Assembly (NCBI GenBank): GCA_905182985.1
Contig: CAJJDN010000151.1
Location: 6,766 to 70,765, forward strand
Direction of reading: 5' to 3'
DNA length: 64,000 nt
Origin: Paramecium sonneborni
Taxonomy: Eukaryota; Ciliophora; Oligohymenophorea; Peniculida; Parameciidae
The notes under the pieces are model-generated. The model saw only the letters and a list, made by a program, of their open reading frames with translations, searched no databases and was not told the DNA's origin. The position numbers and the translations under genes are program-made. Below are positions 25,536-38,344 of this stretch, piece by piece (positions within the stretch are counted from its first letter, which is position 1; every line of letters starts with the position of its first letter).

Positions 25536-26613
25536 GTTAATCTAATCTTTATACATATTCATACATCTATTACTAGCTCCCTAAACTCTCAGTCTAAAGA
25601 TTCGCTAATGTCTTTCCAAAATAAAGTACTACCTTTTAATTTATTATTCATACCATGTGTCATTTCTTTATTATTATTTAATACTTTACAAATATTATAT
25701 CTATAAAATTTATCTTACTAAAACTATCTTCTTTTATCTTACTAACTACCCTCATTTATTTAATCTTTCTTTTACATCTCATAATAAGTTTTATATCATT
25801 AATTGATTACTAATTGCTACCTAATATTATTTTGATTAAAATTGTTAACTAAAATCAATTTCATAATTTTAGTTATTATTCTTCAGCCACTCTCTATTAT
25901 CTTAATAAAGCAAAACTTTACATTCTAAATATTTGTAAGTCTGTTTTACTATTTTTAGCATCTATATATTTAGAAAATGTATGCACTTGTAACTGATACA
26001 AACTAATATAAAAATCAATAATACTTTAAGAAAAGTATGATAGCTATATCCTAATTATATATATAGTTATTACTGTCACAATTAAATTTTCTATTGATCT
26101 TAATTTCACTAATCATTTTTTATTCTAAATAACTTTAACTTTATTTCTACTGTTTATATTTACATAAATCACTTAATAATCAATTTTCTATTATACATTC
26201 TCTGGCTTATCATATTCTTATGGATTTTCATAAAGTAGAATCAAAATATTTATCATTAAACTCTTCTACAGATTATGCAGAACTAATTTTATCAAATTAA
26301 CGCTCCTCTTCTACTTTTTTATGAAATTTGCGTTGCTTAAGTTAATTATAAGCTTAATTTATTTAAGTAAATCTCTCTTTTATATCACTCTTTTTATTCA
26401 AGTCAGGATCATCTCAAAATATTTAAATTTATTATACTTTTTGTGCTTTAAAATATATAATTTATATGTATCTTTAATCTATTTTATTCAAGCATTTTTA
26501 TTTACATCTAAATTTATATCTGAATAATTATTTAGGAGAAGGGAATCTATAAGATTTTAAGTAGGATAACATTATTTATTAAAAAATATTATTAACACTT
26601 AGACAATCAATTA
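25536..26613. repeat. Right copy of 1,078-bp duplicated block (assembly join 1)
   Basis: Same sequence as 24399-25476. If the join is an assembly artefact, the true chromosome runs from 24398 straight into 25536, and the RCC1 gene start would be read at about 25961. Confidence 0.95.
26287..26552 (-). pseudogene. J-domain remnant, right copy
   Basis: Second occurrence of the remnant described at 25150-25415, with the same TGA and frame breaks. It should be counted once. Confidence 0.5.
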
Positions 26614-28083
26614 ACATTTAACTTTAACTGTTGAAAATTAATTTATTAAATAAATTTTAAAATTATTTGAACAAAATCTTAATACATATGCCTTATGATT
26701 AGAAATAGAATAGTGCCTAAAATATATATCAATTTATTTTTACCAAATAACAACTCGTAAAGACAGAATTACCTAAGCTCTAATAGTAATATTATTTTCC
26801 ATTCAAACTTATCTATCTAATCTAAGTTTATGATTTTAAGATTGATTATTTAAATTAAATTTTAATGACTTTTAATTTGTCAATATCAAATGTTAATTCA
26901 ATCAAATACTTTTTGAACTTCCTAACTATTTTTGATTTTCAAAAGATATTGAATTAGTCAATTTAGAAATATCAGGTTTATTTAATAATTTTTCTTAAAA
27001 TTAGAAATTCTAAAATAATTTGATAGATTAAAGTTTCAAAATTGATTGCCATGAATCATTCGTTCTTTGCAACCTTTATGTATGCAATGACTTTGATTTA
27101 TTAGTGCTAATTATATTAAGCAATTAAATCTAGGCTATTTTAATAATATAATAATGTATTTCCACATTCAATTTGAGTTCTTATATCAGTAGGTGAAACA
27201 AACATAAAATTTAACCACACTAAGATTGATAATATTTAAAATACTGAAAAAATACTTTATAAATGAGAATAAACAAAAATAAATTCAATTGTTTATTCTG
27301 TTATTTGCGATGTTTACGAATATAAAAATGAATTTTACATTTTTTAGGGATAGAATTACTATAAGACTTCTTAAATTAAAATATTATTATAAAGATTTCG
27401 AATCTGATAGTGATTTAAATTTATTACAAGATTGAGATAAATTAAAATCACTGAGGAATATGTTAGAATAGCATTTAAATAGAAACTAAATTAGACTTAG
27501 CCATTTAATAAAAAATATATCATAGATTAATCAATTCACTACTAAATAATTTCAAACAAAATGATTCACCTCAATCTGTTTTGATAGAGAATAAAAATAT
27601 AATTTGCTTTTTAAGATGAAGATCATTTTATTGATGATAAAGATTCTTTCTTCTAAACTGATAAATAATGATGTATTTTAATAAAAGTAATCGCTTTTCT
27701 GCTAATTCATTCATTAAAATATTATTTGCTGAAGAACTCTTAATTTACAAAATATATATATAGTAAAAAAAGGAACTGAGTTAGGTCTAATTATATTATT
27801 ATGACATATAATTATTAAAATTAATATAAAAAATAATAAATAATTAGTAAATCAATACTTAAGTTTTAGTTTAAGACTTTTTAATTTTTAAAAGAATTTC
27901 CAAAGTGAATTTTATTTTAGTCTCTTGTCAAAGGATCTTTGCAGATAAAAACAAAAAAATATTAACAAATTTATAAAAATCAAGGAGGTTTTAAGTAAAT
28001 CAAGTTTTGGGCTAATTTAGAAAAGTTGACAACTTATTCAATTAACTTAAATCTTTATATAACCTAATAATTACTACTAATGA
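26614..28083. other. Gene-poor region, no supported gene
   Basis: Very AT-rich. One plus-strand stretch (about 26930-27200) can be read without TGA for about 90 codons (FSKDIELVNLEISGLF...), but under a one-stop code this length is expected by chance. Short coding-like fragments around 27400-27650 are broken by TGA. Confidence 0.5.
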
Positions 28084-29604
28084 TCAATAAAAATGATAAA
28101 TACCATTATTTTCCATTAGCAATCTATCACAAGGTCCTATCTATTTAAGATTCTTACGAAAATGAATATTTTATTAAAGCTAATAAAATAAGAAAGAAGT
28201 CTAATCATTTTTTATTAGTATATCTAAGAATTAATCATTTAAGTTATAGCTTCCACGTAAGAATAATTTAGTTTCAGTAATTGTTTATTGTCTAAAGATT
28301 AATGTCATTAAAATTATCAATAGTTCTTCAAAAACATTCTTTATGGTAACTATTTATATGTGCTTTTATTCACATTAAAAAATCACCTGTTTATTGTAGG
28401 CTTTGTTAAATAATTTAATAAATAGATGTATTTTAGGTACAATTTTATATTTTTTCACATTTAAAGTAGATATTCCTGTTAACTTTGTAAGAATGTACAT
28501 TAAGTTAACTTTATTCATATATATGGATTATGGATTCTATCTATTGGAGTTATTTAACATTTTTAATTGATTTAAAAGGAAACCTTTTATATTTAATAAA
28601 AATAGATTGATGCCTCTTTCTAATCCTTAAATTTTATCTTCCATTTATAAATAATTCTATTGTTTTTAATCAAGGATAATAATAAAAGTTTATTCGGTAA
28701 GTTGAACTTCAGAATATTTGATGAAAATTTTATCTGAATAATTTTTTGAGTTAATAACTTCAATTTATTAGTTGATTATAAGTGATTAAGTATGATTTCT
28801 TCTATTAAGAAAGAAGGCTTCAAGTGTATTTCCATCTAATTTATAATTCCTTAAGAATGAGTTTAAATTTTAAAGATTAGTGTTAGTTGATTCAAATGTA
28901 TCATTGATATTAAAATTAGAGAGTTTTACCTTAAATCCAACAGTTTCATTGTCATAGACAAATACTGCGAAAGGGTTTTCAATTAATTTTGGGATAATCC
29001 AGTCTATTTAAATTTAATAATTTATACCTAATGAGTTATTTTATGAAGTATATAGAAATGATTCTCTATATTATTTATTTGTCCTTTGGAGAGGTATAAG
29101 AATCATAAGAGCAAGAATGAAACAATAAATGAAAGCTTGAATTGATATATCAGATTAAAAATATCTTGCCATTGCTAATTTGATAATGGCATTATTAATA
29201 ACTTATATTACAGCATATTTGAAATCTGATACTAAAATAATAATGATGTGCATAACCATCATATTTTATCCAAAAACAAAAGCCTCTTATGGTTTAAAAT
29301 CAGCTTCTGTATAAACCTAATAACTCATTAAAAGATGATTAATGCCTACTAAATAAAAATCTATCCATTATTTTTTATAAAACATAACTACAAAGTGAAC
29401 TATAAAGACTAATAATCCAAGTGGAACAAAAATAAAAACATTTATATAATCCTACAGAATCAAACATATTATTGATCTAATAATACAGATAGTGAAGCAC
29501 ATTAAATTTATAACTTTACAAGCTGGTATTGTTGATAAAAATCTGTGATCCTAATACTTTTATTCTAAATTTTTTGAAATGAATGTAAGACTAAACTTGT
29601 TCAT
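28084..29604 (-). CDS. Multi-helix membrane protein, function unknown
   Basis: 506 residues in one uninterrupted frame of 507 codons with no intron; a frame this long without TGA is unlikely by chance in this DNA. The N-terminal half has about six hydrophobic segments (for example VINLMCFTICIIRSIICLIL; VFIFVPLGLLVFIVHFVV; MVMHIIIILVSDF; FIYCFILALMILIPL). The C-terminal half is soluble and lysine- and asparagine-rich, with EQLxxF-type helices. The layout (six helices then a cytosolic domain) resembles ciliate cyclase or sensor-kinase-like proteins, but I see no catalytic motif, so no function is assigned. Confidence 0.7.
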
Positions 29605-29889
29605 TATTTTTATATATATTTTACTACATTAAATTTCAAAAGAATATAATTTCTCATACTAACAATTTTAAGTAATTTGAAAGCAATTTCTGTGTTGACA
29701 TAATGAAGAATAAGAATAAGAAATTTTAGATAAATTTCTAAATAAATTATTTATTTAATAACAAGTTAATATAAGAAAACAATTATTGAATTTATGTAAA
29801 AATAATAATAGCTTTGTATATTTTTATTTAGGATCGCAATTATAATATTGTTAATAAATGAATAATTGTCTTTATAAAAAAAATTATAA

Positions 29890-31770
29890 TTGACAAACCA
29901 ACATTACCTTAATTGAAAATAGTTCATTAGAAAAGATAGATAACAAGTTCTCCTTAGAAAACAAAGTTTATTGATGAAAAAAAAATTAGAAAAAATAATT
30001 GAGAGAAGAACTTTTATAAATAATTGGTTGATTTAGTTTTACTAATTCATGATGATGTCTTATCAAGTATAATAAATTCAGAGTTTACAAAGTATGATTT
30101 ATTAAAACATTATTATTAATAACTTCCATCTAAACGAACATAATAATTTGAGAACGCAATGAAAGGATTGCATCTTCTTTAAAAATAGGAATTTAGAAAT
30201 AAAGAACTGGAAAAATTGGATAAAAAAGTTTAATAATTGATGGAAGAAATCCATTATAGGAATCAAGGAAATCTCCTTTTTTATCATAGCTAAGATTGTA
30301 TCAATCATCTGAAGGGATTGATTTGAGCGCATCTTAAGATATTGATCCTAATTTTAAAAATATAGTTGTATTAAATGAAAATTTAAGAGGATTTGGTTCT
30401 AGATAAAGATCATATTTTGATTATGATAAAAATACAGTATTTAAGAGATAGAAAGGGAATCCTAAAAATATATATTTAGAAATAATATGATAAGGGTGAT
30501 AAAAAATAATTCTACTAAGGAATTGGATTTAATTAAGGAGTGGAATTATTTGATAAATTTATGAAAAATTGATATCACATGCTGAACTTTAGAAAATAGG
30601 AATACGAATGTAATAATTTGGAACTATTTCATCAATAAGTCTTTATTACAGTATATAAGATTTCCATAAAAAGAAGATGGGTTAAAGTATAACCTAATAA
30701 ACTCCAAATTCATAGATATCTCCTTAATTTAAAGTAATTCTTCAGAATCAATTATTTTGAAAAATCAAATTGAGTTTTATTAAATGTATCTGAAGTAGAG
30801 AAAGGATAAGATGATGTATCAATTAATAAAGATACATTTTTGAGTTATTGTTAAGTAATTTGGGATTTAATAAGAAAAAAGGACGAAATTGTAGAGAGAG
30901 TTGTTTGGGCATTTTATAAAGGAGAATATTTTACCTTTAGTGGATTTAAGCACTTTTATAAATTAATAGTTTTTTAAGAGAGAACTTTTGAAGATTACAT
31001 CAAATTTACTTATGATTTCTTTTAATCTTCAGATCATAGTGAGATTCCATTTACAGAGATTTAAGGATTACTTAGATTATTGGTATCAAGGATAGATGAT
31101 AAAAATCATGTTTTGAGTGATCAAATACTTATGAAATACTTATGGATATTGTGAATTAAATTCATAGGTATTTATATATGCTACTAATTATTATAGACCT
31201 TAAGTAATTTCAAAAGAAACATTATAGTAATTGATTTTTGAAGATAAAATCCTCCTACTGTCGTTTTTTAGATGGTGTATGAATAATCTTGATAAAATTG
31301 TGAATTATTAATATTTTTTATTAACGACTACTTTGATAATGTATGAATAATCATAAAGATAAGAACTAATTGAGTTCAGGAATTATGTTAGATAGGTCAC
31401 AACTGCTAAAATAAACAACACTTAAGAAAAGTCTCCAAATATAAAGAATTCAACTAAATAATTGTCGTTTATTTTGAAGAGTACACAACTAAAATAGAAT
31501 GTATAAGAACCTATTAAGATCAATTAAAACATGAAAACCAGTTATGAACAATCTTATATCTAAAGATCTTAATCTTAACCATTCGTTTAATTTGATGCTA
31601 ATTGTTGGAAAGAAAACTAGAATTCTTTTAGTAAAAATAAAAATCAAGGTTATATAAGTGTTTCTGATTTGATTAAAATTAGCAATGGTTTAAATCAAAT
31701 GTCTAAAAAAGAAATTCGTGAGATGACTTCAACGTATTAATATTTATTTATTTAGTTATTTACATTCACT
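29890..31770 (+). pseudogene. Decayed gene of unknown type
   Basis: Coding-like plus-strand stretches follow one another but change frame or meet TGA at least five times: after KKIRKN near 30000; near the T-run at about 30276; near 30489; near 30570; near 30770; and near 31150. Legible pieces include YKQLVDLVLLIHDDVL, ENAMKGLHLLQKQEFRNKE, DLIRKKDEIVERVVW and GFKHFYKLIVFQERTFEDY, and a final open 200-codon part ending FIQLFTFTT. The pieces are helical and charged; no family recognised. Paramecium is known to lose many gene copies after genome duplications, so a decaying ohnologue is the likely explanation. Unrecognised introns cannot explain every break. Confidence 0.5.
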
Positions 31771-31858
31771 ACATGAATTAGATTTGACTCTTAGCACTTT
31801 ACTCAAAAGAATAGACTGATTATATTAAATAATAATAATAATATATTTATAATCATAA

Positions 31859-32905
31859 ATGTAGGTTGAGTAACAAAACTATGAATAATTTGTAGAGAGA
31901 AACAACATCTTATAAGATGATTCTATTTATTATTTTAATTAGGAAGAACACAATGACTTTATTGATAAGAAACCTTGGGATAGTTCACCTAATTATTTTA
32001 AGATATGTAAAATATCAATTGCTGCAGTGATCAAGATGTTAATTCATGCATGTCTTGGAAGTATTTTTTTAATAATCTACAAATAGAGAATAATGAAGTA
32101 ATGGGTTTGATGTAAGGAAGATGTCATAAGGATACATTTATAATTTATGATGTAATCTATTTAAATGCAGAAGCAAGTGAAGTAAATGTAACACTAAGTA
32201 AATATTCAATCATTATTTTATTAGCCCCTGAAGCTATGGGTGAATATATTCAAATGATTGAAATGCTGGAAACTGTAGGAAGAGTACATCCTACAGTAGG
32301 ATGGTATCATTCTCATCCAAGTTACGGATGTTGGTTAAGTGGTACTGATGTACAAAATCAAAGAATGTAACAACAAGGATATGGAGCATTTGTAGCTGTT
32401 GTAATTGATCCTATTAGAACTATGACCAATTAAAAAGTAGATATAGGTGCTTTTAGAGTTTATCCAGATGGATATAGACCATTAAAAAGTAATAAATAAA
32501 TAGTATTTAAGATAATTAGGATGACAATATTGGGATTCCTACTTAAAAGATAAAAGATTTTGGAGCTTATCATGATAAATATTATTCTTTGGATATAGAA
32601 ATATTTAGCAATTCAGTGGATAGTAAAATAGTTTAAGGATTATGGGAACGATATTGGGGTGTTAGATTATCTCAATCAGTTTTAGAAGATAATTAGGTAG
32701 ATTAGGATATTGATAGAATTAGCTTTATTTTAGATAATGTTTATGTGATTTGAAGGATAAATGTTTCATAAAATATGATTAACCATATTAAGGGAGTGGA
32801 CAATAAAATAACGAGAAGAAGTAAATAAAGGAAGCTTAGAAATTTTCAGTAGAATTAGCAGGAGCATTGCTTTCTGAGACTGTGAAATAGATATTATTTT
32901 AATGA
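31859..32905 (+). CDS. CSN5: COP9 signalosome subunit 5 (JAMM deneddylase)
   Basis: 319 residues after four introns (26, 27, 17 and 17 nt), which leave exactly 320 codons. The JAMM metalloprotease site is complete: EVMGLMQG supplies the catalytic glutamate, and HSHPSYGCWLSGTD the zinc ligands (two His, one Asp). The upstream NYFKICKISIAAVIKM and the downstream IDPIRTMTNQKVDIGAF, LWERYWGVRLSQS, and C-terminal LAGALLSETVKQILF match CSN5 rather than the proteasome subunit Rpn11. The enzyme removes Nedd8 from cullins in the COP9 signalosome. Two introns (32503-32519 and 32739-32755) would be only 17 nt, shorter than the usual Paramecium minimum; skipping them is needed to keep the conserved C terminus in frame. 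Confidence 0.93.
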
Positions 32906-32936
32906 TCAATATTCATTATATGATATATTTTATCCA

Positions 32937-33653
32937 TCACAAATTGGGGTTTTATTAGGTAGCCAATTCAACAACATCTGCATAAACTTAAAGTGGTCCC
33001 CTTTTCACAGTTCCAAAAAGAGCTTGATATCTCTCGACAACTTATGAATCAAGATTTCCTCTTTCAATTTAACTTTTAGCTTTTCTATATTGAATAGCCC
33101 AGTTGAGAAATTCTACTGCTCTTGATTTATTTTGATATGATGTTGCATAATCATAGAAAACCTAGGTATTTAAAATAACCATATTACTCTAGCACAATAA
33201 GGTAAAACCAAGAATCCAAATCTCCATGAATATCCAAAATTAAACAATTAAGCATATACTTATAACCCAGCTGTTATGGATATATCTTAGAGATTCCACC
33301 AAAGCCATTAAGTACTGAAAGTTTTATTCAAAACTGTACTGATATTAGGATCAACTGATTTATAAATATTCACCTCTGATTATTCAATCTGAAATGTAGT
33401 CTATAATATGAAATACCTTTCCTAATTGCTATTTCAATTGATATAGCTCTAATTTCTAACTGTAATGTTAAGTTAAAGCAGGATAGAATGTTTTACCAAA
33501 TATCCAGAATCCTCTAATGCTTCTCTACAATGCATAAGTATTTTTATCAATCTCTGTTTAATACATCTCGTAATTCTCTCTGAAACTGTTGTCCCATTAT
33601 TATAAAGTTGGACTATTTAATGCAACTGGTGATTTGGAAAGCAACTTTACCAT
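32937..33653 (-). CDS. Probable membrane or mitochondrial protein, function unknown
   Basis: 220 residues with introns of 28 and 26 nt, leaving exactly 221 codons. Not recognised. It is rich in Trp, Tyr, Phe and Gln with one moderately hydrophobic stretch (DISITAGLQVYAQLFNFGYS, then FGFLVLPYCARV) and a C-terminal soluble part (VERYQALFGTVKRGPLQVY). The start used is MVKLLSKSPVALNSP. The same frame stays open and coding-like for about 45 more codons upstream (CQSVNLFG...LSEYLVKVVIGYYYIV), so the true start may be near 33790, possibly after another intron. The stop lies 31 nt from the convergent CSN5 stop. Confidence 0.7.
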
Positions 33654-33799
33654 ATCTAATAATTTAATTTAATTATATTTATTCACAATGTAATAATATC
33701 CAATCACAACCTTCACTAAGTATTCAGATAACTTTTATTAATACTCTACACGATATACTCCAAATAAATTTACAGATTGGCATAAAAAATATGAACCTA

Positions 33800-35326
33800 A
33801 ACACAAACTTGATTGTTAACTTGATATTAAATTCCAAACTCAATCCATTCTTAACTAAAATTATTTTAAAAATACTAAAAATAGGTAATCCTAAACTAAT
33901 ATACCAAAATCAGATATCAATCAATTTCATTCATTCAATCAAGAGATTAAATCTCCACTTAAAAATAATTATGATTTTGATAATTATATTCGTAGAGTCA
34001 AAACTAGATTAAACTTGAAAATATGATTTTCAATCTATTCATATTTCATATAGTTAAGTAGAATATAAATTATACTGTTACCTATTTAATTTTAAATTCA
34101 ATTCTTTTATATATAATAAAAATACAGTTAATTAATCTAATTATCATAATTATCATTAATAAATTCATTCTGTCATTTTAAATCTCTTTTTTGATTTTTT
34201 GATTCATTGCTATTGTTTAAGTACTTTATTATCCACGATTCTAGTAATTAAATACTACAAACATTCAGTTAAATCGATTACTAAAATACCTCTTAAAGAA
34301 CTATGTAATCAATCATTTTAATATTTTTAATCTTTTTTAAACTTCCTGTTGCTCATTAGAATGAAATTATTTATATTAAAAGATTGATGTCTTACTTCAA
34401 AGAAATTCAAATATAAATTAAATCTAATAAGATTTAAACTTACAATATTTATCCTTAAAAGAGCCATTAAAAATAGCTAAATAAATTTGAAAATGAATTA
34501 AGAATGATCATTCTCAAATTATTTAAAAATTAGAGGATTATTCAATATGGATAAAAAATTTTATCGAGAATCACTAATTTTGATGGTGCGAGATTTTAGA
34601 CAATTTATTATAAAAGAAATTGAAAAAAATTAAATTGTTTTTTAGGATAATCAAAGCAAATAAACATTGATTAATCTCAAATGAGTATTTAATTGATAAG
34701 ATTTCAAATCTAGAAAAAGAAGACTTGATAAATTAGACTCTGTGAATAATTTGTTTTATTCCAAGACTCAAAAAATTGATAGATTATGAAAACTCTAGAT
34801 TAGTAATGATATATATTTTGATATTTTAGCTGATGAAGATTTGAGTCAACCAAGAATTTTAGATTATAACTAAACGAGTTGTTTAATTTGAAGTTAGAGA
34901 TAAATCTTTGTACTTAAAATGAATCTACTAACTTATATTATTTAAGGGAAGTTATAGAATTCAACAAATATGATTCATAATGTGAGGGATATGATTTAAG
35001 CAAATATTTTCATAGAACATAAAGTATTGGAATAAGAACAATTGAAGATTTTTGATGGCCATTTATATTATCTTTAATTTATAAAGGCCGTAAAACTAAA
35101 GTCACATGAGATCAATATCAACTAAGGAAATTAAAGAATTTTCCATTTACTAAATTTCAAACAACAAAATTTATAATCCATAAATCAAATAGCAAGCAGA
35201 AAATTTATCAGAGTCTGATAAATTAATAACGATGTAAATAAACATCTATTTTATTATTTAGATATTGATTAGATACCAAATATATATGTAGAGTTATGAT
35301 ATTATAAAATTACATACATACATTAA
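33800..35326. other. Gene-poor region with possible gene remains
   Basis: No gene that I can support. A plus-strand stretch at about 34890-35220 is open for about 105 codons (KMNLLTYIIQGKLQN... to KFIRV) and reads like the end of a helical protein, but the sequence before it (about 34560-34880) is broken by several TGA codons. It may be a decayed gene. Confidence 0.4.
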
Positions 35327-36133
35327 TCATTTCTTTAACAATACTTTTGCAATTAATAATGCACCTACTAAAACAATACCAGCAAATATACAAAGCCCTA
35401 AGTAAGATTGTTATTCCTCTTTGAAATTTGGCTTCTTGTTCTTTGAATTAACTTTTGTTTCTGGAAGTTTAGCTTCATTACCCCAAATTCTATGAGATGG
35501 AGTACCATCCCAACATAATGGAGTTGTAGATAAATTCAAATACTTATTTTCTATCCACTCATCTCTATTGGAATAGGAATTCAATTTGTATCCTAATGAA
35601 CTACAGAATTGATCACCATTATTCACAATATTTCTAAGTTCAGAACATAACACGTCATTCTAGAATTATAAATGTTCTTACTTAATAACAAAGTCTCAAT
35701 TTCTAAGATTTTTCATCATACTAGAACAAGTCCATCCAACATGCTTAATACATTTGATTACAAAAATGAGGACAAAACCCTACTCTAACTTACTATCCAA
35801 TATCACCATCACAATCTGAACAAATAGTTTTTGTAAATATTTCCTAACACTATTAACTAAGCTCAACTGCTTATTATTATTCTCTGTACCATCTACAAAA
35901 TACTATTATCAAGTATACTTGTATTTTAATTCTTCCAAATTTTGTTGACTACAACATGTTCTTTTTGCATAAGAGTCACAAAAATATATTCCTGACAAGT
36001 GGTGAAGCTTCTATTATCCATAAGTGATTCTATTTTTTAAACTGCATTCCTAATCAGCCAATTAATTTATCACATCTTTTACATACTCTAATTGTGCTTA
36101 TACCACACTTAACAAAATTATTTATATTAACAT
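35327..36133 (-). CDS. Folate-receptor-like cysteine-rich type I membrane protein
   Basis: 252 residues, introns of 26 and 22 nt, exactly 253 codons. The first 17 residues (MLIQIILLSVVQAQL) form a signal peptide. The ectodomain has about fifteen cysteines in the order seen in folate/riboflavin-binding proteins: FCDSYAKRTCCSQQNLEEL, CQEIF...CSDCDGDIG, GFCPHFCNQMYQACWMDLF, LCYQNDVLCSELRNIV, and FCSSLGY. A polar linker and one C-terminal helix (LGLCIFAGIVLVGALLIAKV) with a two-lysine end follow. The animal proteins bind folate or riboflavin; binding here is not shown by the sequence. The protein should sit at the surface or in a vesicle membrane. Confidence 0.8.
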
Positions 36134-36306
36134 ATTTTAATTTATATTTACTTTGCAATTCCAAACATCTTAATTTCTTTCCTCTTCACTTATTATTTAT
36201 TTTTCTGTTCAATTTTTATTTCCACTTTCACTAATTAATTAGTTCGATTTATTTTTTATTATTTTCAAAAAATTCTATTCAAAAATTTATAATTAATTAA
36301 TTTTAA

Positions 36307-37073
36307 ATGGAGCTACTTCGATTAAGTTCTAGTCAAATGGAATTCACATACAATAAATATGAAAATATGCAATCTGGCATCTTTATTTACAATGATACAC
36401 TCACTCCCATTGCTTATAAAGTACTATTTACTTTATTTTTAGTTTAAAGCATCAAATCGAAATATCTTTTTAGTCAGACCACCATTTGGGATAGTTTAGC
36501 CTAAATAAAATTAACTAATAAGTGTCACACTTCATTGTAAAGTTTTTGAAAATACTTCTATCAATGAATTTAATGAAAAATTATTATTGATTTCTGTACC
36601 AATATTCTCTGGAATCTAAGACCCTACACCCCTTTTCAAAGATTCAACTAGAAAATTTGAAAATTAAAGAATCAATATTGTCATCTAATCTGTTGACAGA
36701 AAGATTATTTCATAAGTTGGTGGAAGTGCTAATTTAGTTTTTTAGTCACTTCATAAATAGAATAGTTAATTAGATTTGTAAAATTCTCCCAATGAACCTA
36801 AATTTGAAGAAAACAGATTCAAAGCTCAATAATTTTAAGCCAGAAATGAAGCACTTCTATAAGAAATTGCTTAAAAAGAACAATAATTAGTATTATTTGT
36901 TATTTAAACCAAAGTTAAATTTACAAAAGACTCATGGTGTTTCATTTGAAAAACTTGAAAAGGAACCTATTAAGAATACTAAGGACACTGTGCTTCTTAT
37001 TATTGTGAGTATTCTGTCTTTTTTCATTGTTTTGCGATATTTTGATTTAATAAATAGAATTATACCAAGATGA
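36307..37073 (+). CDS. VAP/MSP-domain ER membrane protein
   Basis: 239 residues, introns of 22 and 25 nt, exactly 240 codons. The N-terminal 115 residues are an MSP domain: MELLRLSSSQMEFTY, NDTLTPIAYKFKASNRNIF, VRPPFGIVQPKQ and ISVTLHCKVF match the VAP order (including the F-K-x-x...RPPxGxxxP core that grips FFAT peptides). A coiled-coil stretch of about 60 residues and a C-terminal tail anchor (LLIIVSILSFFIVLRYF) complete the VAP layout. VAPs sit in the ER and tether it to other membranes. Assignment as VAP is strong; individual partners are unknown. Confidence 0.88.
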
Positions 37074-37987
37074 TCATATAGTAATATAATGTTTTATAAA
37101 TTAACCTTATTATTCAAACTCTAATTTTTCATTTATAAATTAAAACAATCTATATCAATGAATTGTAACAGTCCTATACGGATGAAACTACATGTTTTAA
37201 TAAATATTTTTTTAATTCTTCATATAGATAAAATATTTCTTTCAGAAAACATTACCTCATTATTGATGAAATTTCAATCCACCTTTAGCAATTTGATTAA
37301 CCATAAATATTAATTTTTGAAAATAAACTCAATTAATTAAAGTATTTCATCTTTTTAAATTTATGATTTTATCAATCTACTTTATCTAAAACCCTAATTA
37401 TATTTTTTTGTAAATTTCAAAATTAAATCTATAAATCTAAAAATATTGATCTATATATTTTATCAATCTGCGTTTAAATAAATATCGAATTAATTACCCT
37501 TAACATAATGATTTACATGAAAGAAAATATTGACCTAAAAAAGAGAATTTTATTGAATATAGTTTGAAACAAAATAGAATAGAAATGTGAGATTATTGAT
37601 AAAAAATTTAGAAAAAATGATTTTTAATTTAGAGCTTTATTAATATTAGAAAAATTCTTTATCAACAGTCTACTTAAAAGATTTTGATAGAGAATCAACA
37701 TTCCTACAATTAAAATGTAACATTATTAATTTTTAAAATGAAAACAAAATAATAAAAAGATAAATTTATTGAATATTAAAATTCTATCAGATTTTTCACT
37801 TATAAAAAAAAAGAAATAACATCAAATTATTGAAAGTCACAGCCCATAAACATATTTTAAATTAAAAATTTTATAAATTTCAATTTATGAATTGAATAAT
37901 GATTAATATTATTTAATATTACATATTAAAAACAACAAAAAATTAGAAATTTTATTATTATGAATACAAAATGCTATATTAAAATTT
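37074..37987. other. AT-rich intergenic, no gene seen
   Basis: Low-complexity A/T runs with TGA in all frames. No conserved peptide or RNA gene found by eye. Confidence 0.6.
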
Positions 37988-38179
37988 TCATCATATTTTT
38001 ATTGTTAGAAATAATTGATTGCAAGAAAAGAGTAACCTAAGGATATAATAATATTTTATAATTTCGATAAAATTATCTACAAAACTATCATCTTCTTCAA
38101 ATGGTTCATAAAATGTAAATGCTGGAGAATCATAATAAAATCTGATATTTGAATTTTTAGTTGGGATTAAATTATTCAT
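37988..38179 (-). CDS. Possible small ORF, 63 residues
   Basis: An ATG-to-TGA frame (MNNLIPTKNSNIRFYYDSP...) with an acidic centre (EPFEEDDSFVDNF) and a hydrophobic end. Isolated in a gene-poor stretch, no family recognised. It may be a real small gene, one exon, or chance. Confidence 0.3.
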
Positions 38180-38344
38180 TTAATCATTACTTATAATATG
38201 GCTATATGAACTAAAGTCTTAATCAGTAAAATAAAAAGCAGTAAATTTTGAAAGTGCCAAAAAAATATGTAAATTTTTTACTAAGATGCTTGAAATAAAT
38301 CTTAATTTTGTAAAATGCTTGATATATATAAATTGTTATACAAG

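Noticed and set aside
25184..26527. Identical 68-residue plus-strand ORFs at 25184 and 26321, which could look like a tandem gene pair
   Set aside because: They fall in the duplicated block at an N join and are antisense to the J-domain remnant.
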